Shown in pieces: positions 24,567 through 35,853 of a stretch of 64,000 bases of DNA. The translations under genes and the position numbers were made by a program. The notes under the pieces are model-generated. The model saw nothing but the letters and a program-made list of their open reading frames with translations, searched no databases and was not told the origin of the DNA. The stretch is from Gordionus sp. m RMFG-2023 (lineage: Eukaryota > Nematomorpha > Gordioida > Chordodea > Parachordodidae): assembly GCF_954871325.1 (NCBI RefSeq), contig NC_088775.1, forward strand, positions 62,411,561 to 62,475,560. Direction: 5' to 3'. Each line of letters opens with the position of its first letter. Positions within the stretch are counted from its first letter, which is position 1.

Positions 24567-25840
24567 CTTAATGAGTTAAATATTAATTCAACGAATATGA
24601 TAAGTCAAGCATATGATGAGACAATCGTTATTTCTAGCCGAAAAGAAGGAGTGCAGACCCTATTTCCAAAAAAAAATTAATAAAGAGGTTCTTTTTATAA
24701 ATTGCTACAACCATATGTTGCATCTTGTTGTTAAAAATAGGTAGAGTAATTTTGTTATCATCTCTAATTTTTTTAATTTATCCAATGCGTTGTATAATAT
24801 TTTAGGTGCTTTAACGTATCCTGTAAATATGGAAACCATACTCTGAGACTTTTATACTAGAGGTGGACTGGTCATTTAGAAAATCTCACATCATTTATGA
24901 GAATTTTGAGGCTATTGGTGAAGTATTATTAAACTTTTCTAATAGAGCTCTTAATTCAGAAATTTCTACTCATGATTCAGTCGAAACCTCTGGTCTTTTA
25001 TATTAATGGGTTAATATAAATCACGTTATTTTAGCCATTTATAATAATAATATAGTCACAAAATAAGTAACTACTATCAGTAGGTACTAATCTAGTGGAT
25101 GCTAGAAATTTTATTGATTCCACTATCAATATATTAAAAATAAGAGAAACAATAATTCTTTTGATTTTATTAGAATTAAGACTGAAAAACATTTACTCCC
25201 CACAAATCAACAAGGGCACGTATAACGCCCATAAATTTTCAAGATTTTTTAGCCGAGACCAAATTACAATTTATGAAAAAGAAACCAATTGGAGTTCTTT
25301 AAAAAGGAATTATTATGAAATTATTGATTACTTTGTGTTGATCGTTTTTTAGATAGATTTACACAAGATGATTATAATCTTCTATCATGTTTTAATATTG
25401 CTCCTGATTATTTTATATCGGATAAAAAGGCCCGATTTGAATCATTATTAAACTTAAATATGAAACTTATATCATGAAATGGAAATAGCTAAAGATTTTT
25501 AGCTGCAGAATTTAAAGAAACACATAATTTTGAAAATATCCTAAATATTATATATAAAAATAATAAAGAGAGTATCGAGTATGAGAGTCGATGAAAGATC
25601 AACGTAATCAAAATTTAGTATTGATGGCTTATGGAAAAATAATAATACAAAATTTATAGTTTTATTTTGTTCATTCATATTATAGTATTATTTTGTATTT
25701 ATATTACATTAATAAATTTTTTATAAAAATAGCAAAAAATTTCTATGAATGCTTAATTATTTGTTTTATTTTAAAAAAATAGTGGCCCCCTCAAGTAAGA
25801 GGCTGACCCCACTAGCTGAAAATTCCTGGTTACGCTCCTG

Positions 25841-28000
25841 CAGTTGAGTGTGAAGAGTAATTAATTTGTCAAATTTAAAGTTCATACATATTAATATTCT
25901 TAACAAGTATAAGAAATTTATTTATAAAAAGTAAGTAGTCATATAGTTGATATTCCTCTATTATACATTAGTTACAAAATACTAGGTAAAATTTCACTTT
26001 CACAGACATATTTGATAGTTAGAGAATATATTACAGTTAGTATTTTAACAAATTAACTAATCAATGCTCTTGATAATAAATATAGCAACAATTTGCATTC
26101 AATTATTTAACGCCATCGATTTATTTTAATTAAAAAATGATGATATTAAAAATTAATCTTCATATTATTTATCTCACAATGTCTTTAAAAGATATTTTCT
26201 GATGTCCTAATCAATATTATATAATTTTCTGTAAAATATATGATTCCCTATATTGGTAAAAATTACTTGATTGTCATATGATAATTGATAAAATTAGATA
26301 TATTGTAAATGTAATCTAGGACATATAATATTCCACTGTTTGTATTGTGCTTTAATTTTTTTATTTAATTTATGATTTAATTTCATCATTAGTTTTATAA
26401 TTATATTTTACTTTTATTAAGATAAATAAATTAAAATTACTCACTTTATAAAAAATTATATTTGATATCTTATATTATTTAGTAATTTTATGGATCTATT
26501 ATTAATAATTATAATACATTTCACTTTTGCCTTTAGACTTATCTTTGGCTTATATTCCATTTCTTAAAAACATTTTTGGTTCACTTTTTTTATAAATAAA
26601 TGCTTTTTTCCAAAAATGTATAAATTATGATGAATAGTTTATAAAAAAAATATTAACTTTTACATTCTTTCTTTCGAATTATTGTTTAAGATATATGCAT
26701 ACATTTTTGTGGGTCAGGGAGTGGGGGGAAGACTAAGGGGGATATTTTTTATTAGTTTAAAATGATATTCACAAAGTGATAAATTTCTGAATGGGGGGGG
26801 GGGGTTTCCCATTGTCCACCCCCCGGCTACGCCTATGGATTATTAATTTATACAATTTTTGTTACTTGAAACTGAAGTATAAAAGTTATTTCTGGTAATT
26901 GGTGTAATTTTTGGGGCTGTATCTGTTGTGGTTTTATTTGTTGGGTTGTATTAGCTTGTTTATTCAAAAATAATTATTTTATTAGTTAATTATTGATTAC
27001 TAGATGAGCTACTGGGTATGTTAGTATTCTGATCTGTACAAGATATACATCGAGAATCTACCTAAATTAATGTAAGTTATCTAGATAGGCTTAGTATTAA
27101 ATATACCTTCAGCTGTTAGATGATTTTGTGTCACTTCAAATTAACAACCTACTAATTTACCTCTGCCTTTACAATCTCTCCTTCTGCAGCGGTGGGGACA
27201 ACTAAAGCATGGTTCTACCACTGTAGGCTCAGCTTTTCTATGTATGGTATGGTATATTGCAATAGGTTATAGCAGAGTATATCCTTACGTTTATTAGATT
27301 TGATATATTTGATTGGGTTATCTAAAAATATTTTTTTTTAATCAATTTAAATTTAATATAATATATCATACTTTGCAATGATGCATTTCTTCTTTAAATA
27401 AATTGTCTTAAATTATCAGCTACAATATTAAGCATAATGTTTTATATGATTTTATCCTTTGATTTTACAAAAATCTAGAGTCAATATTACGATTTTGGAA
27501 TTCAATGTAAAAGTTTAGGAAATAATTCTAGGATTTATGGGGCACTATTGACTCTAGAATGACAAAAATAATTAAGGTAAAAAGAAGGTAAATATCAGAC
27601 AAATTTAGTATGCTCTTTAGGATAATGGGTCAGGATTTGGGATTACAATTACATGGAAGTTGGATGTCTCCGGAATAGAACACGTTATATAGATATAATG
27701 TTATCTTATAAGGATAAATTACCTAACATAAGAATTACTTTTTTTCCATCTCTTAAATATCTTACCAGGCGTCAGGTACATTATTATTGATATTGGTTAC
27801 AATTCTTAACACTATCTTGCCGGTAACGGAACTAATAGATCCCCTCTTTCTTACTCCTCTCTTCTTTACTATGCTAGCTGACTAAATAGTGGTACCGTCC
27901 ACTATAATAAAACGGGTATACATCATGTATAGGATCTATATACTAGTGAATATACTTGGTGCACGCTACAACTCCTGGTGGGTGATGAACTGGCGTAGTA
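25841..28000. other. AT-rich region upstream of SDHB
   Basis: No gene is recognised. Near 26,795-26,836 a run of 13 G is followed by CCCCCCGGCTACGCCTATGG, the kind of terminus many DNA transposons show, but its partner end was not found. Confidence 0.4.
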
Positions 28001-28023
28001 ATGAATGAATGAATGAATGAATT
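27950..28023 (+). repeat. (GAAT)n microsatellite after a LINE-like 3' tail
   Basis: Five to six GAAT units (28,001-28,023) follow GGGTGATGAACTGGCGTAGT. A short-unit tail behind a GC-richer block is how many RTE-type LINEs end; this is suggested by form only. Confidence 0.4.
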
Positions 28024-28041
28024 TACCGCGATTAAAATAGA

Positions 28042-28110
28042 CCAATCAGAAAAAAATGGAATAAATTTACGATCATATGACTTTACGATCATATGACTTT
28101 ACGATCATAG
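28042..28110 (+). promoter_or_regulatory. SDHB upstream region: CCAAT box and 16-bp triplicate
   Basis: A CCAATCA box sits about 95 bp before the chosen SDHB start. Between it and the gene a 16-bp unit TTTACGATCATATGAC is repeated 2.8 times (28,066-28,110). The unit contains the palindromic CATATG and an ATCATATGA core, and could be a transcription factor array. An in-frame ATG inside the first repeat (28,077) is thought not to be the start. Confidence 0.4.
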
Positions 28111-28142
28111 TTAGGCAAATCCAAAGAACACCTATCTTTATT

Positions 28143-28298
28143 ATGGCTCTACAATTTAAGAATTTTTCATTATGCTATATATATAAATGTGTTAATATCA
28201 GAGGCTTATTAGTAAATTCAATTGCTAGTTATACAACATCATCTTCAGCCATTACACATGATAAAAATCCAAAGAAAATATTTTCAGTCTATCGCTGG
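28143..28298 (+). CDS. SDHB: Succinate dehydrogenase iron-sulfur subunit, exon 1
   Basis: Exon 1 encodes the mitochondrial targeting region and the first mature residues. It opens MALQFKNFSLCYIYKCVNIR, rich in basic and hydrophobic residues and lacking acids, then GLLVNSIASYTTSSSAITHD and KNPKKIFSVYRW. The last part matches the start of mature SDHB (KKFAIYRWDPD). I chose ATG 28,143 because it gives a normal targeting peptide of about 35 residues. The in-frame ATG at 28,077 falls in a short tandem repeat. The donor is TGG|GTTTAT. SDHB is the electron-transfer subunit of complex II in the inner mitochondrial membrane, passing electrons from the flavoprotein through three iron-sulfur clusters to ubiquinone. 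Confidence 0.9.
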
Positions 28299-28342
28299 GT
28301 TTATATTACATTGTAAATTTTGTATCTAATAAATATTTAAAG

Positions 28343-28398
28343 AATCCAAGTATAAAGAATACACCATATATGCAAAATTATGAGCTGGATTTAAATAA
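28343..28398 (+). CDS. SDHB: Succinate dehydrogenase iron-sulfur subunit, exon 2
   Basis: This 56-bp exon encodes NPSIKNTPYMQNYELDLN and two bases of a lysine codon, aligning with [20 protein letters not shown] of human SDHB. Intron 1 before it is 44 bp (28,299-28,342, TTTAAAG acceptor) and intron 2 after it is 40 bp (28,399-28,438, GTAAAT donor, CAAAG acceptor). Such introns are near the minimum known in animals. Confidence 0.9.
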
Positions 28399-28438
28399 GT
28401 AAATAATAAATGGAATTTTATTGTAATACTATACAAAG

Positions 28439-28524
28439 ATGTGGGCCTATGGTCCTTGATGCATTGATTAAAATTAAAAATGAAATTGATCCAACACTAA
28501 CTTTTAGACGTTCATGTCGAGAGG
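28439..28524 (+). CDS. SDHB: Succinate dehydrogenase iron-sulfur subunit, exon 3
   Basis: It encodes [28 protein letters not shown] and the first base of glycine. [15 protein letters not shown] is identical to the animal consensus. It provides the first cysteine ligand of the [2Fe-2S] cluster (RRSCREG). The donor is GAG G|GTTCTT. Intron 3 (28,525-28,562) is only 38 bp. Confidence 0.93.
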
Positions 28525-28562
28525 GTTCTTATTCTTATTTATTTTACTATAAAATTTTAAAG

Positions 28563-28807
28563 GTATATGTGGCTCATGTGCAATGAATATATCAGGATCC
28601 AATACACTTGCATGTACCATGAGTATAGATAAAACTTATAATGTTACTAAAATATATCCACTTCCACATATGTTTGTTATTAAGGATTTAGTTCCAGATA
28701 TGAATAATTTTTACCAACAGTATGCTTCTATTGAACCTTATCTTCAAAGAAAGGAATTGCCATCACATAAACAATTATATCAGAGTCCTGAAGATAGAGC
28801 CAAATTG
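28563..28807 (+). CDS. SDHB: Succinate dehydrogenase iron-sulfur subunit, exon 4
   Basis: It encodes [17 protein letters not shown], giving the remaining three ligands of the [2Fe-2S] cluster (C-x4-C-x2-C-x11-C counted with exon 3). Next come [38 protein letters not shown] and [11 protein letters not shown], all close to animal SDHB. The exon stops at AAATTG|GTAATA in phase 0. Intron 4 then runs to 44,871, 16,064 bp. The next codons, DGLYECILC, continue the protein exactly, which is why these separated pieces are assigned to one gene. Confidence 0.93.
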
Positions 28808-31209
28808 GTAATATATAATAAAATTTAGTTTTATTAATAAAAAGCTTCTTAATGATTTCTTTTGAAATTTTTAGGCATATAAAGCTTAATGATGTAGCCT
28901 TTATAAATTTGTTTACATTTTAATACCTTAATCCTTTTATTCTAAATAAGAATATGTAAGTTCCAATTATATCGAAAATACATACTATTATATTATTTAT
29001 AATAATAATATAAAATAACAAATACCATAGGTTAATAACTTACTTTTATATTATAATTGTGTAATAAATTGTAATTTATTATTAAAACAAACAATAAATA
29101 ATAATATAAATAAAATACATGAAAATAACTAATAATTAAATGCAAGACAAATAGTTAATTAATGTAATCAATTACATAAAAATAACTAACAATAAATGCA
29201 TGATAAATAGTAAATATACAGTTACTATAGTAGCTAGAAGTCTATTTTTAACTTAAACTTGTTTAAATTTTCACAAATTTCATCCTTTATTAATTAAAAT
29301 TTAATAAATAGTAAAAAAAATTCCAAAGCCATTTCATAGGGTGTAGAGTCATACAAATTCAATTTTATTTAGGCCCATAATTTTTATTAAATTTAAATCC
29401 TAGCCTGACTCTTACTTGACCTGATCTAACCCATAGTTTTACTTGGGCCTTGCCCAAAATTTATAAGTCCTGACTCCTGCCAAAGAATTATTAAAAAATA
29501 TAAATAACACATTTTTATAAAGATAAATCAAAAAATTCTTTTGTCTTAATTCCAGTGAAATTTTAAATATAATTTTATTATAATATCAAAATTAATAATA
29601 CATTTTCAATTTTATTTTTATAAAATATTTTTTGAGCCCACAAAATTTAAGAAAAAATATGACCTTATACTTGACTAAATTTAAAAAAAAATTAAGCCTG
29701 AACCAAGCCCAATGTTTTTAGAAATTATAGCTGGGCTTTGGACCATCTGGCAGGGTGATGGGACAATATTTGAGACCCAGGCCCTCAAAATCAGCTCCCC
29801 CCCCCCATTAAAAATAATTTCTTAATGAAAAATTAATACATAAATATGTCATTTACTTAAATTTTTTAATTATATACTATTGTTTTTTTATTACTCTCAG
29901 ACAGAGGTGTATCAATATTTTTTATTAGATTGGGCCGATTATTTATCTTTATTATTAAATTTGCCAATACAAACTATAAAATGGTGTCATGGTCAATGGA
30001 CAATGGTGTATTGCTTAAGAATTTGATGGGGTGGGTGGCTACAATTTTTTAAAATATATTATTAAATTTTTTTATTATGAATATGAATAAATTATTTATT
30101 TATATTATATTTTAAAAATAATTAAATTTAATCACACCAATATATTTATAAATTAAAAATACATATAAATATAAATTTTAGAAAATTTCCATTCTCATTT
30201 CTTCATTTGGTTGTTTTTTTGAAAGATTATATTTGCTCCACAATGATTCCTTTCCCATATTTTGATGCATGGATCTGGAATCCATTCCAATATTGAAGGT
30301 CCATTAATATTTATAAAAATTAAATTTGGCAGATCATTTACTTTTAAACTCTCTCGATTATTTACAATGATTGAAATCATAAGATGAAAGTCCCTTTCAA
30401 ATTAGACAGTAACTGCTAAGGAATTTTTTAAATTTTTCAATAGGAATATCTTCATCGAAATATGGTCAAAACTCAGAAATATTTCATATTCATTTAATTT
30501 GAATATTTGGCTGATTTTTTTTGTATTTGCTTCCCGCCAAATCATACTTCTAAGTTTATAGGCCAAGTTTCTTTTTTATTTAAGAATATATTGGAAATAT
30601 TTTATATAAAAAAATAATTTTATTATTCAAGTCATTTTACTCTCATTTTCATATCTATTCATAAGACAGGACTGCATGTTACTAGTTTTGGATATTTTTA
30701 AATAAAAGTTTAATTTTTGAATCGAGCAACATCAGTAAATTTGGACTATTTCTGGCCTGTAATGTTGTTAATTGGCTTAATCCCATCAATCGAAAAAATT
30801 CACAAAACCCATAGCCGAGAGTATATATTTTTTTCAAGATTGAAGTATCCTTTATGTTTAAATCTTTATCGAAGATAAGATGAAAGTCTTTGCTTAAAAA
30901 TTTGGTTTAACCTTTTTAGAGTTAGCTCAAATACTAAAAAAAAGGAGCTATTTATCACTACTATCTATTAGTGGTGAACCTCAGTCTATATGTTAAAAAT
31001 CAAGAAAATTAGCAGGGAGAGGGTTAGACCCCCCTCTAAACATCTCTGGTTATAATTTTTATAAAATTTATAAAGGTATCCAAACTATGAAAGATGCAAT
31101 ATAATACTAAACGTTTTTCTTATAATTATAGTTAAATTTACTTCCTAGGAACAATTATGGATCCTCTATTTGAAGCAATCCTTTTTTAAATTTAATCAAT
31201 ACTTTATAT
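28808..31209. other. 5' part of SDHB intron 4, AT-rich
   Basis: No host exon or identifiable transposon gene is seen. GC-richer words such as AGGCCCATAATTTTTAT and GGGCTTTGGACCATCTGG around 29,370-29,770 resemble ends of GGCCC-type MITEs present elsewhere in the window, in decayed form. Confidence 0.4.
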
Positions 31210-31570
31210 TAGCGATCTGCATCGGGCCTAATTTTTCAAGCTCGGCCCAGTCCGAAATTTTTTTAACAAATTTTGCCGGCCCGAACCTGAAATTATTTTT
31301 GAAAAAATTTACCGGCCCGGCCCGAATTTATTATAAATATAGAAATTAATTTTTATAAATAATTCAAAATAAACGATATATGTTATATGGCTTCAAGTTT
31401 CTATAAATAAAATTAAATATTTTTATTTTTCATAAAAAATTCAACATGAAATTGATAAATTTAGATATATTTAAAAAAAAATTCTAAGGCCTGGCCTGAA
31501 TCTTTTTAAAAAATAATAGACGCGACCCAGCCCGAGCCTGATTTTTTTTAAAAAATAGGGCAGATCTCTA
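31210..31570. mobile_element. 361-bp hAT-type MITE with GGCCCGG-rich arms
   Basis: The ends TAGCGATCTGCATCGGGCC and, in reverse, TAGAGATCTGCCCTATTT are inverted copies. A perfect duplication CTTTATAT lies at 31202-31209 and 31571-31578. The arms carry CGGCCCGAA words separated by A/T runs. The same style is seen at 10,780, 40,290 and 45,211. Confidence 0.82.
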
Positions 31571-31596
31571 CTTTATATACAATAACTATTTACAGG

Positions 31597-31680
31597 GTTT
31601 CCCATTCAAAAAAAGAAAAGTCCCAATTTTCTCCTTATAATGTTATCTTCTACATATTTTTAACTTTTTTAATCTCTTAA
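31597..31680. repeat. Left end of a foldback repeat split by later insertions
   Basis: GGGTTTCCCATTCAAAAAAA starts here and its reverse (GTATGGGAAACC) occurs at about 38,870-38,882. Flanking sequence of the same AT-rich repeat resumes after piggyBac (34,023-34,150) and after hAT copy B (38,597-38,882). I infer one old element broken by three insertions. A relative lies at 46,790-47,356. Confidence 0.45.
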
Positions 31681-31822
31681 CCCTTTAGGTTCCCTCATAA
31701 AATTAATATGATGCAACACGATATTTACTAATTTTTTTATTGATTCTAATATAATATAATATAAAACACACAAAAAAAGTTTTTTAAATTCAAAATGGCG
31801 GCTCTCCCTGGTGGTTTTAAAT

Positions 31823-32749
31823 TCATATCATTGACACCTTATGGAAACTTTCAAAACAATTTCTATTTTTATTTAGACAGAGTGGTACGTTGCATGATTT
31901 GCACGACCACCTTGTTCTTCTGGGATTTAACTTTGTACTACAGAAGGTACACCTTCGTGAGGTTCCTGCCTGAGGTTGATGAGCTGAATTTTTTAGTCTA
32001 ATTTCTGGAAGGATATAAGGTTTATTATTTTTTCTTTGCATTGATATATAATTATTATCATTATGAATATTATCATCCCTATTAACATTTTTACAGTATG
32101 CCAATTCGCTAGCAATTATTTGTCTTCGGAATTCTTTCGATGAGAGTTTATTATCTGTAAGAATATTGTATATTATGAATGAATTGATAATCGCCGCATC
32201 TATCAGCCAAAAGAATATTGGTAGCCACCATTTTCGCCACTTTCGCGAAATTTCATATAAAGACTTTAAATGGTCGAAATGGTCAACAGACCCCATATAT
32301 TTATTATACATCTTTATCATTATTGGACATTTTACGTCAAAAACTTCCCCTTTTTTATTTTTTCTCTTCACAGTATCCACTGATCTCGGATCAATATAAT
32401 TGGACATTATAAATACGTCACGATTATCTCGCCATTTAATTATACTTATATTATTTTTGTCACTTCTCCAGTCAAACTCACCTCTTTTTAATTTTGTTTC
32501 CATATTCTTTATGGGCAAGTATCTCTTATTTTTGTTTAGTGTTCCGCTAGCATATATACCTTTCTTTTTTAAATCGGCCATTAGAGTATAACTCGTAAAA
32601 TAATTATCGAAAAATATTTTATGATTTTGAAGTCCTTCACAAAACTTTGTTACAACATTATAACCAAGATTACTTTCAACCTCTTTATTTTTCCCAACAT
32701 AGATATTAAAATCATTCATATATCCTGAATTATCGCATCTCACCCAAAC
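31823..32749 (-). CDS. piggyBac transposase, exon 2
   Basis: This exon gives residues 259-566, starting VWVRCDNSGYMNDF. KIFFDNYFTSYTLMADLKKK holds the second catalytic aspartate and NKYMGSVDHFDHLKSLYEIS the third. The C-terminus is the cysteine-rich zinc-binding domain that recognises the transposon end: RCTFCSTKLNPRRTRWSC, KSCNVPLCLNKNRNCFESFH. All parts expected of an active transposase are present and the total of 566 residues is normal for piggyBac. The enzyme cuts and rejoins DNA precisely at TTAA in the nucleus. Whether it is expressed cannot be judged. Confidence 0.92.
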   Translation of the reverse strand, partial: VWVRCDNSGYMNDFNIYVGKNKEVESNLGYNVVTKFCEGLQNHKIFFDNYFTSYTLMADLKKKGIYASGTLNKNKRYLPIKNMETKLKRGEFDWRSDKNNISIIKWRDNRDVFIMSNYIDPRSVDTVKRKNKKGEVFDVKCPIMIKMYNKYMGSVDHFDHLKSLYEISRKWRKWWLPIFFWLIDAAIINSFIIYNILTDNKLSSKEFRRQIIASELAYCKNVNRDDNIHNDNNYISMQRKNNKPYILPEIRLKNSAHQPQAGTSRRCTFCSTKLNPRRTRWSCKSCNVPLCLNKNRNCFESFHKVSMI

Positions 32750-32799
32750 CTAAAAATATAGTTTAGCCGAAATAAATAATGACAAAATTTACACATTAC

Positions 32800-33573
32800 C
32801 TTGAAACCGCGTTTCGTGGGTTTCTTAGGCATGTATTGCCTAAATCCTATACGGCCTTTGAACCTAATCATTCCTTCGTCAATTGCTTGATATTCCGAGG
32901 GAAGAAAATATTTCAAGCAAGAGGAACGGATATTATCAATGAATGGTCTTATTTTGTATAATTTATCATAATTTTCATCATTTCTCGATGGTTCTAAGAT
33001 ATTGTCATTTATATGGATGTGGGCCATAAGCCAAATAAAACGTTTTACTTTCATTATGGATGAAACAAAATTGTCATGGAATTCTGGTTTAGAACTCCAA
33101 TAATCTTTGTAATTTGCCATAGTTTTAATTCCAAAGAGTATATGAAGACATAAAAATTTTCTTATTTCTGTAGGATTAGTTGGTTGATATTTAATATTTT
33201 TTTGTTGGGCATATAAATTGGTATTGAATGTAATTGTATTTATTAGAGAATCATTAATAAATTTCTTATATATATCTGATGGATACAATGGGTCCGTTTT
33301 TAAAGATGATATTGGACCTGATATTTTATCAAATTCTAATGCTGGTTGTGAAGAATATTTCTTGGACCAGATAGGATTATTATGGTTTGTAGCAGATTGA
33401 TCATACGCATCTTGTTCAGAATTGTCATCAATTTCAATTTGATAAGGTGTATCCGATTCATAATCATCACTATCAATTTGGTAACGTGTATCCGATTCAT
33501 AATCATCTTCGGAATCAGTGGATGAGTTGTCTAACGAAGAACCTTCAGATGGAATGTCCAGATAATCATCCAT
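32800..33573 (-). CDS. piggyBac transposase, exon 1
   Basis: This exon gives residues 1-258. An acidic, serine-rich N-terminus (EGSSLDNSSTDSEDDYESD, with a duplicated DDYESDTxYQI segment) is followed by the DDE_Tnp_1_7 fold: FCPH-type segment LCLHILFGIKTMANYKDYW, and YQAIDEGMIRFKGRIGFRQY with the first catalytic aspartate (AIDE). It ends KPTKRGFK at a phase-0 GTAATG donor. The 50-bp intron 32,750-32,799 interrupts the motif normally read as RGFKVWVRCD. ATG 33,573 is the first in the frame and gives a normal length. Confidence 0.92.
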
Positions 33574-34294
33574 ATATATAACAAGCTAAAATTATTGCGA
33601 AATGAGTTGGCAAAATTTATCAATTATTTAAAAAAATAAATATTAAAAATATTGTTGTTAAGTGGCAGTGGTTAGTTTAATATACCACATTAAAAAGATC
33701 AAAATAATATATAAATATTATTTATTTGAGCAAAAATAAATATTAGAAAGATAGATAAAATAGTGAGGAATATATATATTTAAAAATATTTGATAAATAT
33801 ACTTATAATTAAAATTGGAATTTTAAGAAAAATCACCGTAAAAAACGTATTTTGAAATAAAGGCGCGAAAAAAAAAATTAAAAAATAACTCCTCCACAAA
33901 CATATGAAAAAGAATATCTTTTAATATATATTCGTGGTGGTTTCATTTTATATGATCAACTCCTTTAGAAGATATAAAGGTTAAAAGGTGGTTTTATATT
34001 TGCACTACCGCGACCGAAAGGGTTAAAGCTCTTTTAATCTCTATTTTTCTGATCTTTTCTCAATTTATTTTCCTTTACATTTTTGATTCTTTTTTGCTTT
34101 TTAAAATTATTTATTTATTTTTAATTTTCCCCTAATTGACAATTTTTTTAGGTTTTTTGCATATCAAATTATTTAATTATAATTACGATGTATAATACAT
34201 AGGAAACAAAATTATATAATCATTAATAATTTTCCCTCTTTTATATTTTGGAATATAAGTCTCCATATTTCTAAAATAATTCTTTGCATTTTCC

Positions 34295-34510
34295 TCAGAT
34301 ATTCCTCTCTCTCCATGCTCTATTAAACGAATTACCTCCTCTTATTGAGATTTTGATTGACAAAATCCTTCCAATGAAAAATACATTTTCAATGGGATTA
34401 AGAGATGAACCGTAAGGTGATAAATATTTTATTGTATGCTCTCTTCTTTCTATCGATTCCTTAATTGTATGGTTATGATGAATTGGAACATTATCCATCA
34501 CAAAAATCAT
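34295..34510 (-). pseudogene. Tc1-like (IS630 superfamily) transposase, C-terminal fragment
   Basis: The frame reads MIFVMDNVPIHHNHTIKESI, IKYLSPYGSSLNPIENVFF. It has the second catalytic aspartate (MDN) and the glutamate in NPIEN, 34 residues apart, as in DD34E Tc1-type enzymes. The N-terminal helix-turn-helix and first aspartate are missing. Its mirrored partner lies at 35,116. Confidence 0.75.
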
Positions 34511-35115
34511 TCATCATGTTATCTTCTTCAAAATGATTTAGAATATTTCATTTGCAAAGTTGCTAAAGTGTATAGCGTTGCCGGGGCCATCAAGAACCTT
34601 GAATCTGAATATTCCCGCAATCGTGAGAGCAGCAATGATAGTATAATTCATTGTCTATCCCTTGGACATTTTTATTTATTTGTAAATATCCATATAACCG
34701 CCTCATTGATATTGAAAACCCACTCACATCGATAAAGATAAATTTTTCCAATTTTTTTATTTTATTTTTATTCTCTTCTAATATTTTTATTTCGATTTGG
34801 CAATCAAATTTTTTAGCTCTAATAATTGACGCGTTAATAAGAGAGTGTGATATAGCATCATATTTTATAGTAAGCTATAAAACTATGACAAATATAAAGT
34901 ACTTTCAATTCAAGAATGGAATAAAATATAGTTTATCCAAAGGAGGCTCATATCCGCACAAGAAATTAAATAAGAATGTATATTGAATTGTATAAATTTG
35001 GATTGCACTTTATTAAAATGTCGAAGAGATAAAGGCAATGGATTGTATTATCATTGCTGCTTTCACAATTGCGGGAATATTCAGATTCTAGATTCTTGAT
35101 TGCCCCTCTAAAGCT

Positions 35116-35370
35116 ATGCACTTTAGCAACTTTGTAAATGAAATATTAAATCATTTTGAAAAAAATAATAAAATGAATATGATTTTTGTTTTCATAAATG
35201 TTCTATTTCATTTTAACCATGAAATTAGTGAATCGATTGAGAGGAGATGGCTTAGAATAAAATATTTACCACCATACATCACTTATTTTAATATCATTGA
35301 AAATATGTTTTTTCAATGTAATGATTTTGTCAGAAATAAAAATTCTAATAACAAGGAGGAATTAATATAG
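35116..35370 (+). pseudogene. Tc1-like transposase, second fragment in opposite orientation
   Basis: MNMIFVFINVLFHFNHEISE, then IKYLPPYITYFNIIENMFF aligns with the fragment at 34,295. The catalytic aspartate position (MDN in the other copy) reads FIN here, so this copy was inactive even before further decay. Confidence 0.7.
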
Positions 35371-35497
35371 AGAGCGAGGAATATCTGAGGATAATTCAAA
35401 GAATTATTTTAGAAATATGAAGGCCTATATTTCAAAATGTAGAAGAGGGGAAATTATTAATGATTAATATAAATTTTTGTTTCTTATGACTATATAT

Positions 35498-35853
35498 GTT
35501 AGCGTCAGTTTGTTTTTTTCCGGCAAAGTGTTATTTTTTCAACTTTAAATCATTTTATGAGCGAGTTTTTTTGAATTTAAAAATCTGATTTTACCCGAAA
35601 TGTAATCCAGAATGTTTAGAATACTCTTATGAATTGAAGATAATTATATCGTTAATTTTTGAATCATTTATAATTTATATGAAAAATCTATGGAAAAACG
35701 AATAAATTAAATTAAGCTCAAAAATTTATGGCAAACCTATCTGAAATTCATAGGGTAGGTATTCGAAAAATTATGGAATACATTTTCGGTAAAATCCGAT
35801 TTTTAAATTTTAAAAAAAAACTAGCTCGAAAATGATTTAAAGTACACATTGTC
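35498..35853. mobile_element. Foldback MITE with TGTTAGCG ends
   Basis: TGTTAGCGTC at the left and GTCGCTAACA at the right are inverted. The inversion continues inward (TTTAAATCATTTTATGAGCG on the left, its reverse TAGCTCGAAAATGATTTAAA on the right). It interrupts the right Tc1-like arm, which resumes at CTATACATCG. The target duplication is not clear. Confidence 0.65.

Larger units (their letters stand above)
21879..25840 (+). mobile_element. ZMYM1-like hAT transposon, copy A, decayed and twice interrupted
   Basis: The left end CAAGGCGGTAGCCACGGGG and the right end, in reverse CAGGAGCGTAACCAGG, match the CAGGGGCGTAGCCAGG pattern of this hAT group. Coding remnants include IQELPFSGIYSTKITDAATD, GLFIAMFSYTIQKDPELN, and after the second insertion NMISQAYDETIV and RWTGHL. 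It aligns along its length with copy B at 35,988. Two LINE 3' fragments are inserted at about 22,361 and 23,138. Several stops and frame breaks make it a pseudo-transposase. No target duplication is seen, unlike copy B. Confidence 0.75.
31681..34022 (-). mobile_element. piggyBac transposon, apparently complete
   Basis: TTAA lies directly outside both ends (31677-31680 and 34023-34026). The ends read CCCTTTAGGTTCCC and, in reverse, CCCTTTCGGTCGCGG. It is 2,342 bp long and carries one transposase gene with an open frame in two exons. The terminal arms have diverged slightly, but the coding part shows no break, so the insertion is young. It sits antisense within SDHB intron 4. Confidence 0.93.

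Noticed and set aside
31795-33400. Several plus-strand frames of 60-77 codons
   Set aside because: Antisense shadows of the piggyBac transposase.
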